From the NCBI RefSeq assembly GCF_010671605.1, contig NZ_JAABOO010000003.1, forward strand, positions 747,993-811,992: DNA of 64,000 nucleotides, given 5' to 3'. Positions 53,631 through 62,072 of the stretch are shown here, in pieces. Position 1 is the first letter of the stretch; each line of letters starts with the position of its first letter. A program made the translations under genes and the position numbers. The notes under the pieces were generated by a model, which made no database searches, was not told the DNA's origin, and worked only from the letters and a program-made list of their open reading frames with translations. This stretch comes from Leptobacterium flavescens (lineage in GTDB: Bacteria; Bacteroidota; Bacteroidia; Flavobacteriales; Flavobacteriaceae).

Positions 53631-55148
53631 TCAGGAAATAGCCCGTATAAAGCCATTGGCAGGATTCTGTACCTGTTGAGGTACAAAATTCCGGTTCAGC
53701 GCATTCAGCATCTCGTATTTTATATCGCTATCGAGCTGACCGTTTACGGAGGAGAGCTCATTACAGGAAGGATCGAATGAGTACTGATGTTTCCATTCGG
53801 AATGCTTCCTGGCAAGTTCGGCTATACTTTCACTTATAAAATAGATCTCTTTGTCGGTCATGGTGGGGTGAAGGGACACCCTGATCCATCCGGGTTTGGA
53901 AGAATGATCTCCCTTATCTATCTTATCGGTAATCTGTTTAGAGTGTTTAGGGGTTACGTTAAGCAGAAAATGCCCGTAAGTTCCGGCACAGGAACATCCT
54001 CCCCTGCATTGTATGCCAAACTTATCATTGAGCAGTCTTACCCCCAGATTATGGTGCAGGCCGTCAATATAGAAAGATATTATAGGCAGGCGGTTTCGTT
54101 GTTCGGAAGCAAGAATATGCAGATTAGGTATTTTCTCCAGTTTGGTCCATAACAGATCGAGCAAATGCAGCTCACGGGCAAGAATGTTCTTTATGCCCAT
54201 TTCTTCCTTAAGCCTGATGCACATGGCGGTTTTAATGGTTTGCAGAAAGGCAGGGGTTCCCCCGTCTTCCCGGGCTTCTATATCGTGGGTGTATTCGTGT
54301 TCTCCCCACGGATTGGTCCAGGTAACCGTACCTCCACCCGGATTGTCGGGAACTTCTCTGTTGTACAGTTTTTTATTGAAAACCATTACCCCCGAAGATC
54401 CGGGGCCTCCAAGGAATTTATGAGGAGAGAAAAAGATAGCGTCCAGATGGGCTCCTTCTTCTTTCGGATGCATATCGATGGGCACATAAGGTGCAGAACA
54501 GGCAAAATCCACAAAACAATAACCATTTTCCTTATGGATAAGCTGAGCGATCTTATGATAAGGTGTTTTTATACCCGTAACATTTGAACATGCCGTTACC
54601 GATGCGATCTTTAAGGGCCGGTCTTTGTACTGTTCCAGCAATTGAATAAAATGATCGATATCTATCAGGCCGCTTTCAGAAGGCATTATGATCTCTACAT
54701 CGGCATCGGTTTCCAGCCAGCTTGTCTGATTGGAATGATGCTCCATATGGGTAACAAAGACGATCGGCCTTTCCGAGGCCTTTGCCGACCGGTTCCCTTT
54801 TATATTTAGGATCCGCTGAAACTTGTTAACCAGCCTCGTCATTCCGGAACCCGCCGTAATAATAACATCATCCGGACCGGCATTTACGTGTTGTTTTATG
54901 ATCTGCTGGGAAACGTGATAGGAATAGGTCATTGCGGTACCTGTAGAATTGGTCTCCGTATGGGTATTTGCCACTAATGGCATTATTTCCTTTTGAATCC
55001 TGGATTCAATGGGCTGATAATTTCTTCCGCTGGCTGTCCAATCGGCGTAAACAATTTTCTTTTTACTACCATCTACAGCCTGGATTTCTTTATTTATACC
55101 GATGATCCCCTTTCGGTATTTCAGAAAATGTTCTTCCATTTTCATCAA
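53631..55148 (-). CDS. Class V aminotransferase (cysteine-desulfurase-like PLP enzyme)
   Basis: A 505-residue fold-type I PLP enzyme. The PLP Lys is in FFSPHKFLGGPGSSGV (about 240-255). THMEHHSNQTSW and FVDFACSAPY are like those of cysteine desulfurases and isopenicillin epimerase-like proteins. RGGCSCAGTYGH in the C-terminal part offers cysteines that might accept sulfur, though not in the position of IscS or SufS. No suf or isc genes are adjacent. The product is longer than SufS (about 410). The substrate is unknown. Confidence 0.82.
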   Translation of the reverse strand: MMKMEEHFLKYRKGIIGINKEIQAVDGSKKKIVYADWTASGRNYQPIESRIQKEIMPLVANTHTETNSTGTAMTYSYHVSQQIIKQHVNAGPDDVIITAGSGMTRLVNKFQRILNIKGNRSAKASERPIVFVTHMEHHSNQTSWLETDADVEIIMPSESGLIDIDHFIQLLEQYKDRPLKIASVTACSNVTGIKTPYHKIAQLIHKENGYCFVDFACSAPYVPIDMHPKEEGAHLDAIFFSPHKFLGGPGSSGVMVFNKKLYNREVPDNPGGGTVTWTNPWGEHEYTHDIEAREDGGTPAFLQTIKTAMCIRLKEEMGIKNILARELHLLDLLWTKLEKIPNLHILASEQRNRLPIISFYIDGLHHNLGVRLLNDKFGIQCRGGCSCAGTYGHFLLNVTPKHSKQITDKIDKGDHSSKPGWIRVSLHPTMTDKEIYFISESIAELARKHSEWKHQYSFDPSCNELSSVNGQLDSDIKYEMLNALNRNFVPQQVQNPANGFIRAIS

Positions 55149-55539
55149 TAAATTATACTCAACTGGTTATGTAGGTATAATAATTTAGATTTGGTTTTCT
55201 AATTATTTATCAGCTCGGGTGTGTTTTGTTGTTATATAAAGATAGGAAAAAGTTGCTTACGGCGCTACGTGGCTTTGCTTCCTTTTTGATGCGGATAAAC
55301 CACAGTAATAGATCAATAGCTTAAAAATGAGGTCTGTAGATGTGAAAAAAATGTTAAAATACTTTATCGCTAATTGAGTAAAGTCAAAGAATTTTTTGAA
55401 TTAAAATTCACTCTTTATGTTTTTACCGTATTATGCCCGGGTAATATACTTACTTTTAAAGTCGAAACATGGGTGTTTTATTTAACCACTACAGCCGTTA
55501 GCTCTTTAAAATGCCCTTATCAGATGAAATATTAGTGGT
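55149..55539. other. 391-base gap without a recognised gene
   Basis: An A/T-rich intergenic stretch between two reverse-strand genes. I see no reading frame with coding character, tRNA, strong hairpin or repeat. It presumably holds the promoter of the class V aminotransferase gene near 55150-55200. Confidence 0.5.
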
Positions 55540-57594
55540 TTAATTTATCACCTCAATACTCTTCAGAGCTTCCAGATATTCGGCAATATGTGATAGCGGA
55601 ACGGGCCCGAATTGAGCCGAAACCATATTCCTGATCTCCTGTACGCTCCTTTTACCATCTACCAGGTTCAAAACCTCGTAAGCGTATTCCCCGCCGGAAC
55701 CCCAAAGACCATTGTAGCCGAAGATCGCAGGTGCTTTTTTTGCCGGATCGTAATGATCGGTAAAGTAGTTGTACCCGAAAACAGACATGGGCCCCTTAAT
55801 ATTTGAATTCCGTTTATATACGGTTGATCCTTCACCCGAAGCTTTAATCTTCTTCCCGCTACCGGTATTAGCTTTTAGATTGGAGACAAATGCCGTATAA
55901 TCCGAGCGGTGTTTTTTAGTGATATCAGCATATGGGGCCATAGAGTTAAAGCGTTCCATTTCGGTGACCCAAAAATAATATTTGGTGTTTTCCTGTTCGG
56001 CCGGACTCAACGATGACATGCGTTCCATCAGCTTGGAGGTACGCTGAAGCAATTGACGTTTTAGCAGATCGATGGTTGCTGTCAGGTCCTTACTTCCGAA
56101 ATTTGCCAATTCTAAAGCACTTGCCGCTCCTATAAATCCGGCGCGTTTTAATTTGGTCGGATCTATATTTGCAGGTACATCGTAGTTCGTGTGTATATAT
56201 CTATCAGGCCAGTCGTGAAGGTAAATGGAAGGGATCTTAAAAGAACCTTCACTATACACCTGAAAATCGCTTCCCATATGAAATTCGCCTAAAACTGCCT
56301 GAAGAGCTTCTTTTCCTCCTTCCTTAGAAGCCAGGGGAAACATGACCTGCTGCCCGCTGGCATAAGCGTTGGAACTCTGGTTGACAAAAGAACCAAAGGC
56401 TTCCGCTATATCATTGCTAAAACTGGACACACTTGCAGGGCCCCTGGAAACATGAAAAAGAGCCTTGGTTTCGGGACTTCCTCCCACCATATCCATATGT
56501 ATATTGAATTTAGTTTTTCCAATGTATTCCGGCTTGTAGCTAAGGAGAGCCATGGTACCCTCTATTTCGGGAGACCAGACAAATCGTATGGTCCTCGCCG
56601 GACGATCTATCTTCCCTTCATCGATCAGTTTTTTTATGGTCCGGGCAACCTCAAGGATGGCCATGCATCCGCTGGCATTGTCATTTGCTCCGGGCCTTGG
56701 ATGATCCAGGTGGCAGCTAAAAGTAATCTCCTCTTCTTTTAATTCGGGATCGGCACCTTCAATAATGGCAGTCAGTATATCGTAATATCCCGGATGCTGA
56801 CCGGCTTTAACCTTTGCGTGCAGGCGAATATCTTCTCCTTTTTCCAGCCTTTCCTGAAAACTTCTCGCCTGTTTTAAGGACACCATAAAGGCAAATGTTT
56901 TGGTTTTTGCAAAAGTTGACAAATGCCCCCAGCGAATAAGGTTTTCATTTTCTTTCCACCAGGCAGTAACCTGGTTCTGTGCATAACTAATGATCCCGAC
57001 AGCGCCGTATTTTTCTATGGCTAAGGGTACTACGCTCTGAGGTTGGGAAGAAGTCAGTACCAGCTTGCCTTTCAGATCCTTGCCTTTATAATCTGCTTCG
57101 GAGGTTCCCTGACCAATATCTACGAGGGAAGCAGTTACCTCGCCGCTTTCACTGTCCTGTGCTAATACCAGGGGAATGGATTCCCAATCGGCAATTTTCG
57201 TTTTATGGACCCAGATATTGCCCGTATTCTCAACTTCCCAGAGTTCGGCAAACTCAACATCCCAGGCGGGCCTGGACTTCTGAGTTCCGTACATGATCTG
57301 TCCGTCGGCCGGGATTTTTATCAGTTCGATGCCTTCCAGACCGTATTTTTTCAGCTCGGCCTGGATAAAATCAATAGCTTTTTGATAATCCTCGGATCCC
57401 CTCATTCGATGAAGACGGGAAATGAATTCCAGGTTCCTTTTGGCAAGTTCTCCCGACAACTCCTGATCCAGGTGTGCGATCAATTCTTTTTGTCCTAAAG
57501 GAATATGTTGGGCATATCCTTCAAACATAAACAGTGCGAAAACAAAGGACAGGATCATTGTCCGAAATTGTATTTTGATTTTCCCCGGGATCAT
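55540..57594 (-). CDS. Exported M28-family aminopeptidase-like protein with PA domain
   Basis: A 684-residue protein with an N-terminal signal (hydrophobic about 13-28), a protease-associated insert (about 150-265; GKDLKGKLVLTSSQ) and an M28 zinc peptidase domain (about 280-500; SCHLDHPRPGANDNASGCMAI with zinc-ligand His and Asp, then a conserved EIEGT and a late HTNYD). The C-terminal 150 residues have no named domain. It starts 3 bases after the DinB-family gene and is the last gene of its operon. Confidence 0.87.
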   Translation of the reverse strand: MIPGKIKIQFRTMILSFVFALFMFEGYAQHIPLGQKELIAHLDQELSGELAKRNLEFISRLHRMRGSEDYQKAIDFIQAELKKYGLEGIELIKIPADGQIMYGTQKSRPAWDVEFAELWEVENTGNIWVHKTKIADWESIPLVLAQDSESGEVTASLVDIGQGTSEADYKGKDLKGKLVLTSSQPQSVVPLAIEKYGAVGIISYAQNQVTAWWKENENLIRWGHLSTFAKTKTFAFMVSLKQARSFQERLEKGEDIRLHAKVKAGQHPGYYDILTAIIEGADPELKEEEITFSCHLDHPRPGANDNASGCMAILEVARTIKKLIDEGKIDRPARTIRFVWSPEIEGTMALLSYKPEYIGKTKFNIHMDMVGGSPETKALFHVSRGPASVSSFSNDIAEAFGSFVNQSSNAYASGQQVMFPLASKEGGKEALQAVLGEFHMGSDFQVYSEGSFKIPSIYLHDWPDRYIHTNYDVPANIDPTKLKRAGFIGAASALELANFGSKDLTATIDLLKRQLLQRTSKLMERMSSLSPAEQENTKYYFWVTEMERFNSMAPYADITKKHRSDYTAFVSNLKANTGSGKKIKASGEGSTVYKRNSNIKGPMSVFGYNYFTDHYDPAKKAPAIFGYNGLWGSGGEYAYEVLNLVDGKRSVQEIRNMVSAQFGPVPLSHIAEYLEALKSIEVIN

Positions 57595-57597
57595 CTT

Positions 57598-58137
57598 TTA
57601 TTTTTTAAGGTTTGAAGTTGTGTTTATTACTCTTTCCCCTGAAAAGACCTGAACGCCTTCGGGCAGAGGGTTTCCTGCCATTCTCCTCCAGCTCTTTACC
57701 TGCCCCACGTGCGTAAGGGCATCAGAAATATGTCCGTTTAAAACAAACCAAAAAGGGTATTCTGTTTTAGAGTGACTCCTTCTTGCCTTAAAGGACGATA
57801 ATTCCTCGCAATCCATTTTCTTAAGCCTGTTGCTGAGTTCGGTATAAAGCTCCAGGGTTGACCTTCTCATGGCCTCAAAAGATGCGGGAGTGCCTTCCAG
57901 TTCACTTCCTCCACCCAGGGTCCTGTTGGCCGTTGAGGCGAGAATATGAATGTGTTTAAGTACTTCCAGGATATTCATACTTGATTCGCAAGGCCTGAAT
58001 TCCAGTTCTTTTTCGGTAAGGCCTTCCGTAGCCCAGTAATAGCGAAAACCCAATCCGTCAACAAAACGGGCAATCACATTAGATGCATTAATCTCGTCAG
58101 GAACATGGGGAATGGAAGAGTAGGGTAGATCGGTCAT
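57598..58137 (-). CDS. DinB-family protein
   Basis: A 179-residue protein of the DinB/YfiT four-helix fold, with His residues in LEVLKHIHILAS (about 63) and NGHISDALTHVGQV (about 137-150) that fit the metal site. Bacterial members act in thiol (bacillithiol or mycothiol)-dependent transfer or are uncharacterised. It is 11 bases after the NTF2-like gene. Confidence 0.82.
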   Translation of the reverse strand: MTDLPYSSIPHVPDEINASNVIARFVDGLGFRYYWATEGLTEKELEFRPCESSMNILEVLKHIHILASTANRTLGGGSELEGTPASFEAMRRSTLELYTELSNRLKKMDCEELSSFKARRSHSKTEYPFWFVLNGHISDALTHVGQVKSWRRMAGNPLPEGVQVFSGERVINTTSNLKK

Positions 58138-58148
58138 TTTAGAAATAT

Positions 58149-58508
58149 TTAGTTATTTGGAATGGGTAAATTGTGCTGCCTTAGAAAAGACAGTTTATCC
58201 CAGTAACCTCTTTGAAATTTTATTTTGTTATCTATCACCTGGAAAAATCCGCAGCCTCTCAGACCCATGGGGTCTTTCCATTCCAGGATAGCCCAGTTGC
58301 CATCCTCGAAGATATTTTCAACGATACAGTGCATATCTGCCTGGGAAAATTCATTTTTAAACATTTCCCGTATAGCGCTTTTCCCTTTTACCGGTGTATT
58401 GGCTACCTGATGGTTAACAGCGTCTTCATGATAGAGCTCTGCCAGTTCGGGAGCTTTCCCCTCATTAAAAAGCGTAACCCATTTCTGTATAAGTTCTTTT
58501 GGTTGCAT
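58149..58508 (-). CDS. NTF2/SnoaL-like small protein
   Basis: The product is 119 residues from MQPKELIQKW. A longer frame reaches 58640 but overlaps the chromate transporter gene and has no sense as protein, so the shorter start is used. The pattern (helix, then YHEDAVNHQVANTPVKGKSAIREMF and beta strands) fits the SnoaL/NTF2 cone fold. The substrate is unknown. It is 80 bases after chrA. Confidence 0.82.
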   Translation of the reverse strand: MQPKELIQKWVTLFNEGKAPELAELYHEDAVNHQVANTPVKGKSAIREMFKNEFSQADMHCIVENIFEDGNWAILEWKDPMGLRGCGFFQVIDNKIKFQRGYWDKLSFLRQHNLPIPNN

Positions 58509-58588
58509 AATTAAACGATAGCGGAAGTAATGATTGAAAACGATTTTAAAGATAAAGAAAAAGTATGTAGGAAATACATTTTGAATAT

Positions 58589-59719
58589 CTAAATAAGCTG
58601 TAGCAAATAACCCAGGAGTGCACCGCCGATCACGATCCACATAGCGTTTATTTTTTTAAACCCGAAAGTGAGAATAAAGCTGATAAGTGCAATGATAATC
58701 CCTTCCCACCCTGTTAGTGTATCTTTTCCCATTTCGAAGAGTACGGCAAGCATCACGGCAACAGCCGCAATATTAACCGAATCCAGAAAGTATCCGAGGA
58801 GTTTTGATTTTCTCATTCTGGGAAGTAATGGATTCAGAAGAAGTACAAAGAGGAAGGAGGGTAGAAATATCCCAAGGGTAGCAGCTATAGCTCCCCAGAA
58901 ACCTTGCAACTGATATCCGATAAAAGTAGCCGTAGAAAGTACAGGGCCCGGAGTGAACTGTCCTATCGCCACAGCATCGATAAGTTGCTGCCTGCTCAGC
59001 CAGCCTCTCATGACCAGTTCTGCATCCAGATAAGCGAATAAAACATAACCACTACCGTACAGAACCGCTCCGACTTTAAGAAATACCCAAAAAACTTTAA
59101 GTGAACTCAGGTTGGAAGTCGAAAACACAGGAATTTGTATAAACAAGAAGGGGAAAATCGATTTTACATTTTTTGATGCCCCAGTCTTGATGTAGAAATA
59201 TAGTATCCCAATAAATCCTGCACCCAGGAGGGCGAGTATTTCGTTTAGCCCGGACAGACTTGCCAGGAGTACTACCAGCCCCAAAATTCCCAGTTCCCAT
59301 CCTTTGAGGGCTTTTTTACCCAATTTGAATACGGCTGCTGCTATAATTGCCAGTACCGCCGGTTTGATCCCGTAAATGAAGGGTTCTACTTTTGGCAGTT
59401 GCCCGTATTCTGCATATAGCCATGCAAAAATACCTGTAATCACTACCGCAGGGAAGATAAAACAGGCTCCGGCTACAAAAAGACCGGCTTTTCCTGCTCT
59501 TTCATGACCGCAATGCATGGTCATTTCCGTTGAATTAGGCCCGGGAATTAAATTAGTTACTCCCATAAGGTCCAGGAAGTGCTGCCTGCTCATCCATTCT
59601 CTTTTGTTTACGATTTCCTCCTCCATCATTGCTATATGAGCAGCAGGGCCTCCGAAAGCAAAACAACCTAATTTAAAAAATACAATAGCAACTTCTTTTA
59701 ATTTTTCTGTTGAGGTCAT
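58589..59719 (-). CDS. chrA: Chromate transporter, two-domain ChrA family
   Basis: A 376-residue membrane protein with two homologous CHR domains. The first (about 8-180) holds FFKLGCFAFGGPAAHIAMME and GVTNLIPGPNST; the second (about 205-375) holds FLKVGAVLYGSG and IGQFTPGPVLSTATFIGYQ. The paired PGP motifs are the family mark. ChrA exports chromate, but sequence alone does not prove that substrate. It starts 10 bases after a membrane-protein gene. Confidence 0.92.
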   Translation of the reverse strand: MTSTEKLKEVAIVFFKLGCFAFGGPAAHIAMMEEEIVNKREWMSRQHFLDLMGVTNLIPGPNSTEMTMHCGHERAGKAGLFVAGACFIFPAVVITGIFAWLYAEYGQLPKVEPFIYGIKPAVLAIIAAAVFKLGKKALKGWELGILGLVVLLASLSGLNEILALLGAGFIGILYFYIKTGASKNVKSIFPFLFIQIPVFSTSNLSSLKVFWVFLKVGAVLYGSGYVLFAYLDAELVMRGWLSRQQLIDAVAIGQFTPGPVLSTATFIGYQLQGFWGAIAATLGIFLPSFLFVLLLNPLLPRMRKSKLLGYFLDSVNIAAVAVMLAVLFEMGKDTLTGWEGIIIALISFILTFGFKKINAMWIVIGGALLGYLLQLI

Positions 59720-59729
59720 ATGGTAAATG

Positions 59730-60392
59730 TTAGCGACAGGAATTGATATTCTTCAGAACATCATTATAGCGGTCTATCAGTTGAAGATCCAGCTGATGCA
59801 GGAACCTCAGGACACTCATCAATTCTTTCATTTTTCCTTTTTGAAGGGCTTCTGCAGCCTTATTTACTTCGTTAAGGACCCTGTCCTGCAGATTGTACAT
59901 ACTTTCCAGGTCGTACAGGCATTCATAATCGAATTCGTTGGTAATATTGATAGATTTTGTAGTGTCCCATGCTATTTTGTTGAGTACGGGTAGTTCCAGT
60001 TCTATATGGGTTCCACCCAGATAGAGGTATTTTTTATCTGTAGTTTTTGTAGAATCGGTGTGAGTAAAGAAACCCGGGTACTTTTTCTGCAGCATATTAA
60101 ACTCCTCAGGACTGGCAAGGACACGGGAAGAAGTTCCTTCATATATTTTTGTGTATTCTGAAAAAGCTTCCGTCACCAGGTGATAGCTTTTATCTGCGAA
60201 CTCCAGTTCCGACTTATTGTTCTCGATTTCTTCCCTGATCTTGGCTATGATCACTTCCTTGTCCTGCATCGACTTTTTGGAAGTGTTCCAGTTGTTGAAC
60301 CAGATAGCCAGGTTGATCCCGATAAAAATAAGCAGGACCTCCCCGATAATGTATTTCCAGTTAAAGTTATTTTTTAGTTTAAAAAAGCGCAT
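59730..60392 (-). CDS. DUF6090-like membrane-anchored protein
   Basis: A 220-residue protein with an early membrane helix (GEVLLIFIGINLAIWFNNWN, about 17-36), the mark of the DUF6090 group common in Flavobacteria. A helical soluble domain follows. Function unknown. It lies 2 bases after the gene at 60395 and 10 bases before chrA. Confidence 0.75.
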   Translation of the reverse strand: MRFFKLKNNFNWKYIIGEVLLIFIGINLAIWFNNWNTSKKSMQDKEVIIAKIREEIENNKSELEFADKSYHLVTEAFSEYTKIYEGTSSRVLASPEEFNMLQKKYPGFFTHTDSTKTTDKKYLYLGGTHIELELPVLNKIAWDTTKSINITNEFDYECLYDLESMYNLQDRVLNEVNKAAEALQKGKMKELMSVLRFLHQLDLQLIDRYNDVLKNINSCR

Positions 60393-60394
60393 TT

Positions 60395-60982
60395 TTATAC
60401 GTTAAATTCCGACTTGTTTTCTGATAATGAATCTATTAAAACCAGGAATTCTTTTTTTAAATTGTTTAGTTTTTTCTTTTCAACGCGGTAAAATAGAAAA
60501 AAAGCACCAATCATTAGCAAAAATAACCCAGCGCTTGCAAATATGGATTCGGAATCACCAGGATCAAGAATTGATGAGATCATAAAAAAGTTAAAAATGA
60601 AAAAAAGGAGTAACATTAAAAAAAAGCCTCCTATAGGTATTTTGCTTACGACCTCAATTTGATCCTTTGTCTTAAGAACTGCAGTCGCTCTGACGGGAAT
60701 TGGAGTCGGAATGTGATTAAAGTCAAGCCAGGGCTCCCTGGGTCTGAAGTGTATTTTTCGAGAATTAGTGAATAAATATTTACCATATGATTTCTCAATA
60801 AAACGATTTACGGGAACTTCAAGATTATCTGTATTTATGCTAAAGATCTCTCTTTTCACAGGAATTCCAAGTTTAAGTAAAAAAGGAATAAAAAAGTAGT
60901 ACCCAATTAACTCAATGGCATGAAGAGTTGTAAACAGACCAATAAATGACCAGGCTAAGAGTAGAACAAAAAACAATTTCAA
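60395..60982 (-). CDS. Membrane protein of unknown function
   Basis: A 195-residue protein with hydrophobic segments at about 1-38, 118-138 and 145-165, and a soluble loop between the first and second. I do not recognise a family. It starts 60 bases from the GhrA-like gene end and is followed after 2 bases by the DUF6090-like gene. Confidence 0.65.
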   Translation of the reverse strand: MKLFFVLLLAWSFIGLFTTLHAIELIGYYFFIPFLLKLGIPVKREIFSINTDNLEVPVNRFIEKSYGKYLFTNSRKIHFRPREPWLDFNHIPTPIPVRATAVLKTKDQIEVVSKIPIGGFFLMLLLFFIFNFFMISSILDPGDSESIFASAGLFLLMIGAFFLFYRVEKKKLNNLKKEFLVLIDSLSENKSEFNV

Positions 60983-61042
60983 TCGGTTTTAGGTTAAGTA
61001 AAGAAACAAAAAAACGATTGAAGTGAAAACCTATTCTTCCTT

Positions 61043-61972
61043 TTAATACCCCTTTTGAAGGGAAACCGTGTTCAGAAGCGGCTTTCCTTCGAGGAAATTC
61101 CGGTAATTCTCAATTACCTGATCTGCGGCCGAGTTTATATTGGTAAGACTAGCTATATGAGGAGTGATCTGAATTTTAGGATGCTCCCAAAAACTGTGAC
61201 ACTCAGGTAACGGCTCCATAGTAAATACATCGAGCAGGGCTCCCGAAAGATGCTCCCGGTCTAAAAGATAGGTCAGATCGTTCTCTACCAGATGCTCACC
61301 GCGACCCACATTGATCAGATAGGCTCCTTTCTTAAGCTTCTGAAGGTTTTCGCGGTTTAAGATGCCTTCGGTCTGGTGTGTTAAGGGTAAAAGATTGATA
61401 AGAATATCTGAATTCGCAAGAAATCCATCTAACTCTTCCGCTCCGGTATAAGCCTCAACTTTAGGGATGCTTTTTTCAGAAGCCGACCATCCTTTTACCT
61501 TAAATCCAAGCCGGGCGAATTTTGCTGCTACCAGTCCACCCATTTTACCCAAGCCAAGAACGGAAACCGTTGTTTGGTCTACAGTCCTGTATTCCTTTTG
61601 CTGCCAAAGCTTCTCCTGTTGCTGCCTGGAATAATGGGAAAGTCCTTTCAGATGCTGCATTACAGCGGCAAGCAGGAATTCCCACATATCTTCGGAAAGA
61701 CGCGAATCGACGATCCGGCTGATAATAATATTCTCATTCAGGTTCTGAGTACGGGTAATATGCTCTACGGCGGCACCGACCGATTGAACTACACGTAGGT
61801 TAGGGAAGCGATCCAGAATATCCTTTTCCGGTTTCCAGCAAAGTACAAAACGAACTGTAGCCGGGTCTTTAACCTGCGGAAATATGCTGACATCTGCCTG
61901 CATCAGCTTTTGCTTTAATATTTTCTCCCAGGGTTTCGGATCTTTATTGTTGAATACGATCAAAATACTCAT
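61043..61972 (-). CDS. Glyoxylate/hydroxypyruvate reductase-like 2-hydroxyacid dehydrogenase
   Basis: A 309-residue D-isomer-specific 2-hydroxyacid dehydrogenase of the GhrA type. The cofactor motif is GLGKMGG (about 139-145), with catalytic Arg in NVGRGEHL (about 226), Glu in TMEPLPE and His in TPHIAS (about 276). It should reduce glyoxylate or hydroxypyruvate with NAD(P)H. Its start lies 20 bases beyond a terminator for the upstream gene, so it has its own promoter. Confidence 0.88.
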   Translation of the reverse strand: MSILIVFNNKDPKPWEKILKQKLMQADVSIFPQVKDPATVRFVLCWKPEKDILDRFPNLRVVQSVGAAVEHITRTQNLNENIIISRIVDSRLSEDMWEFLLAAVMQHLKGLSHYSRQQQEKLWQQKEYRTVDQTTVSVLGLGKMGGLVAAKFARLGFKVKGWSASEKSIPKVEAYTGAEELDGFLANSDILINLLPLTHQTEGILNRENLQKLKKGAYLINVGRGEHLVENDLTYLLDREHLSGALLDVFTMEPLPECHSFWEHPKIQITPHIASLTNINSAADQVIENYRNFLEGKPLLNTVSLQKGY

Positions 61973-61990
61973 AGCGTCTAAAATTAAAAA

Positions 61991-62024
61991 GAAAAACCAT
62001 CAAAAGTAAGCTTCTGATGGTTTC
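61991..62024 (-). terminator. Terminator of the metalloprotease gene
   Basis: AAACCATCA (61994-62002) pairs with TGATGGTTT (62015-62023) over a 12-base loop. On the reverse strand it runs into a T-rich end, before the GhrA-like gene. Confidence 0.75.
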
Positions 62025-62052
62025 CTTATTAACACTTGTTTGGTTGGAAAGT

Positions 62053-62068
62053 GTTTCCCTAGGGAAAC
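62053..62068. repeat. 16-bp perfect palindrome after the metalloprotease gene
   Basis: GTTTCCCTAGGGAAAC lies 4 bases beyond the stop codon of the reverse-strand gene. It has no T-run. It may help protect the mRNA end or be a protein-binding site; function unknown. Confidence 0.5.
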
Positions 62069-62072
62069 GGTT

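Noticed and set aside
58509-58640. An upstream start extending the NTF2-like protein by 44 residues
   Set aside because: It overlaps chrA by about 50 bases and the added residues have no family character.
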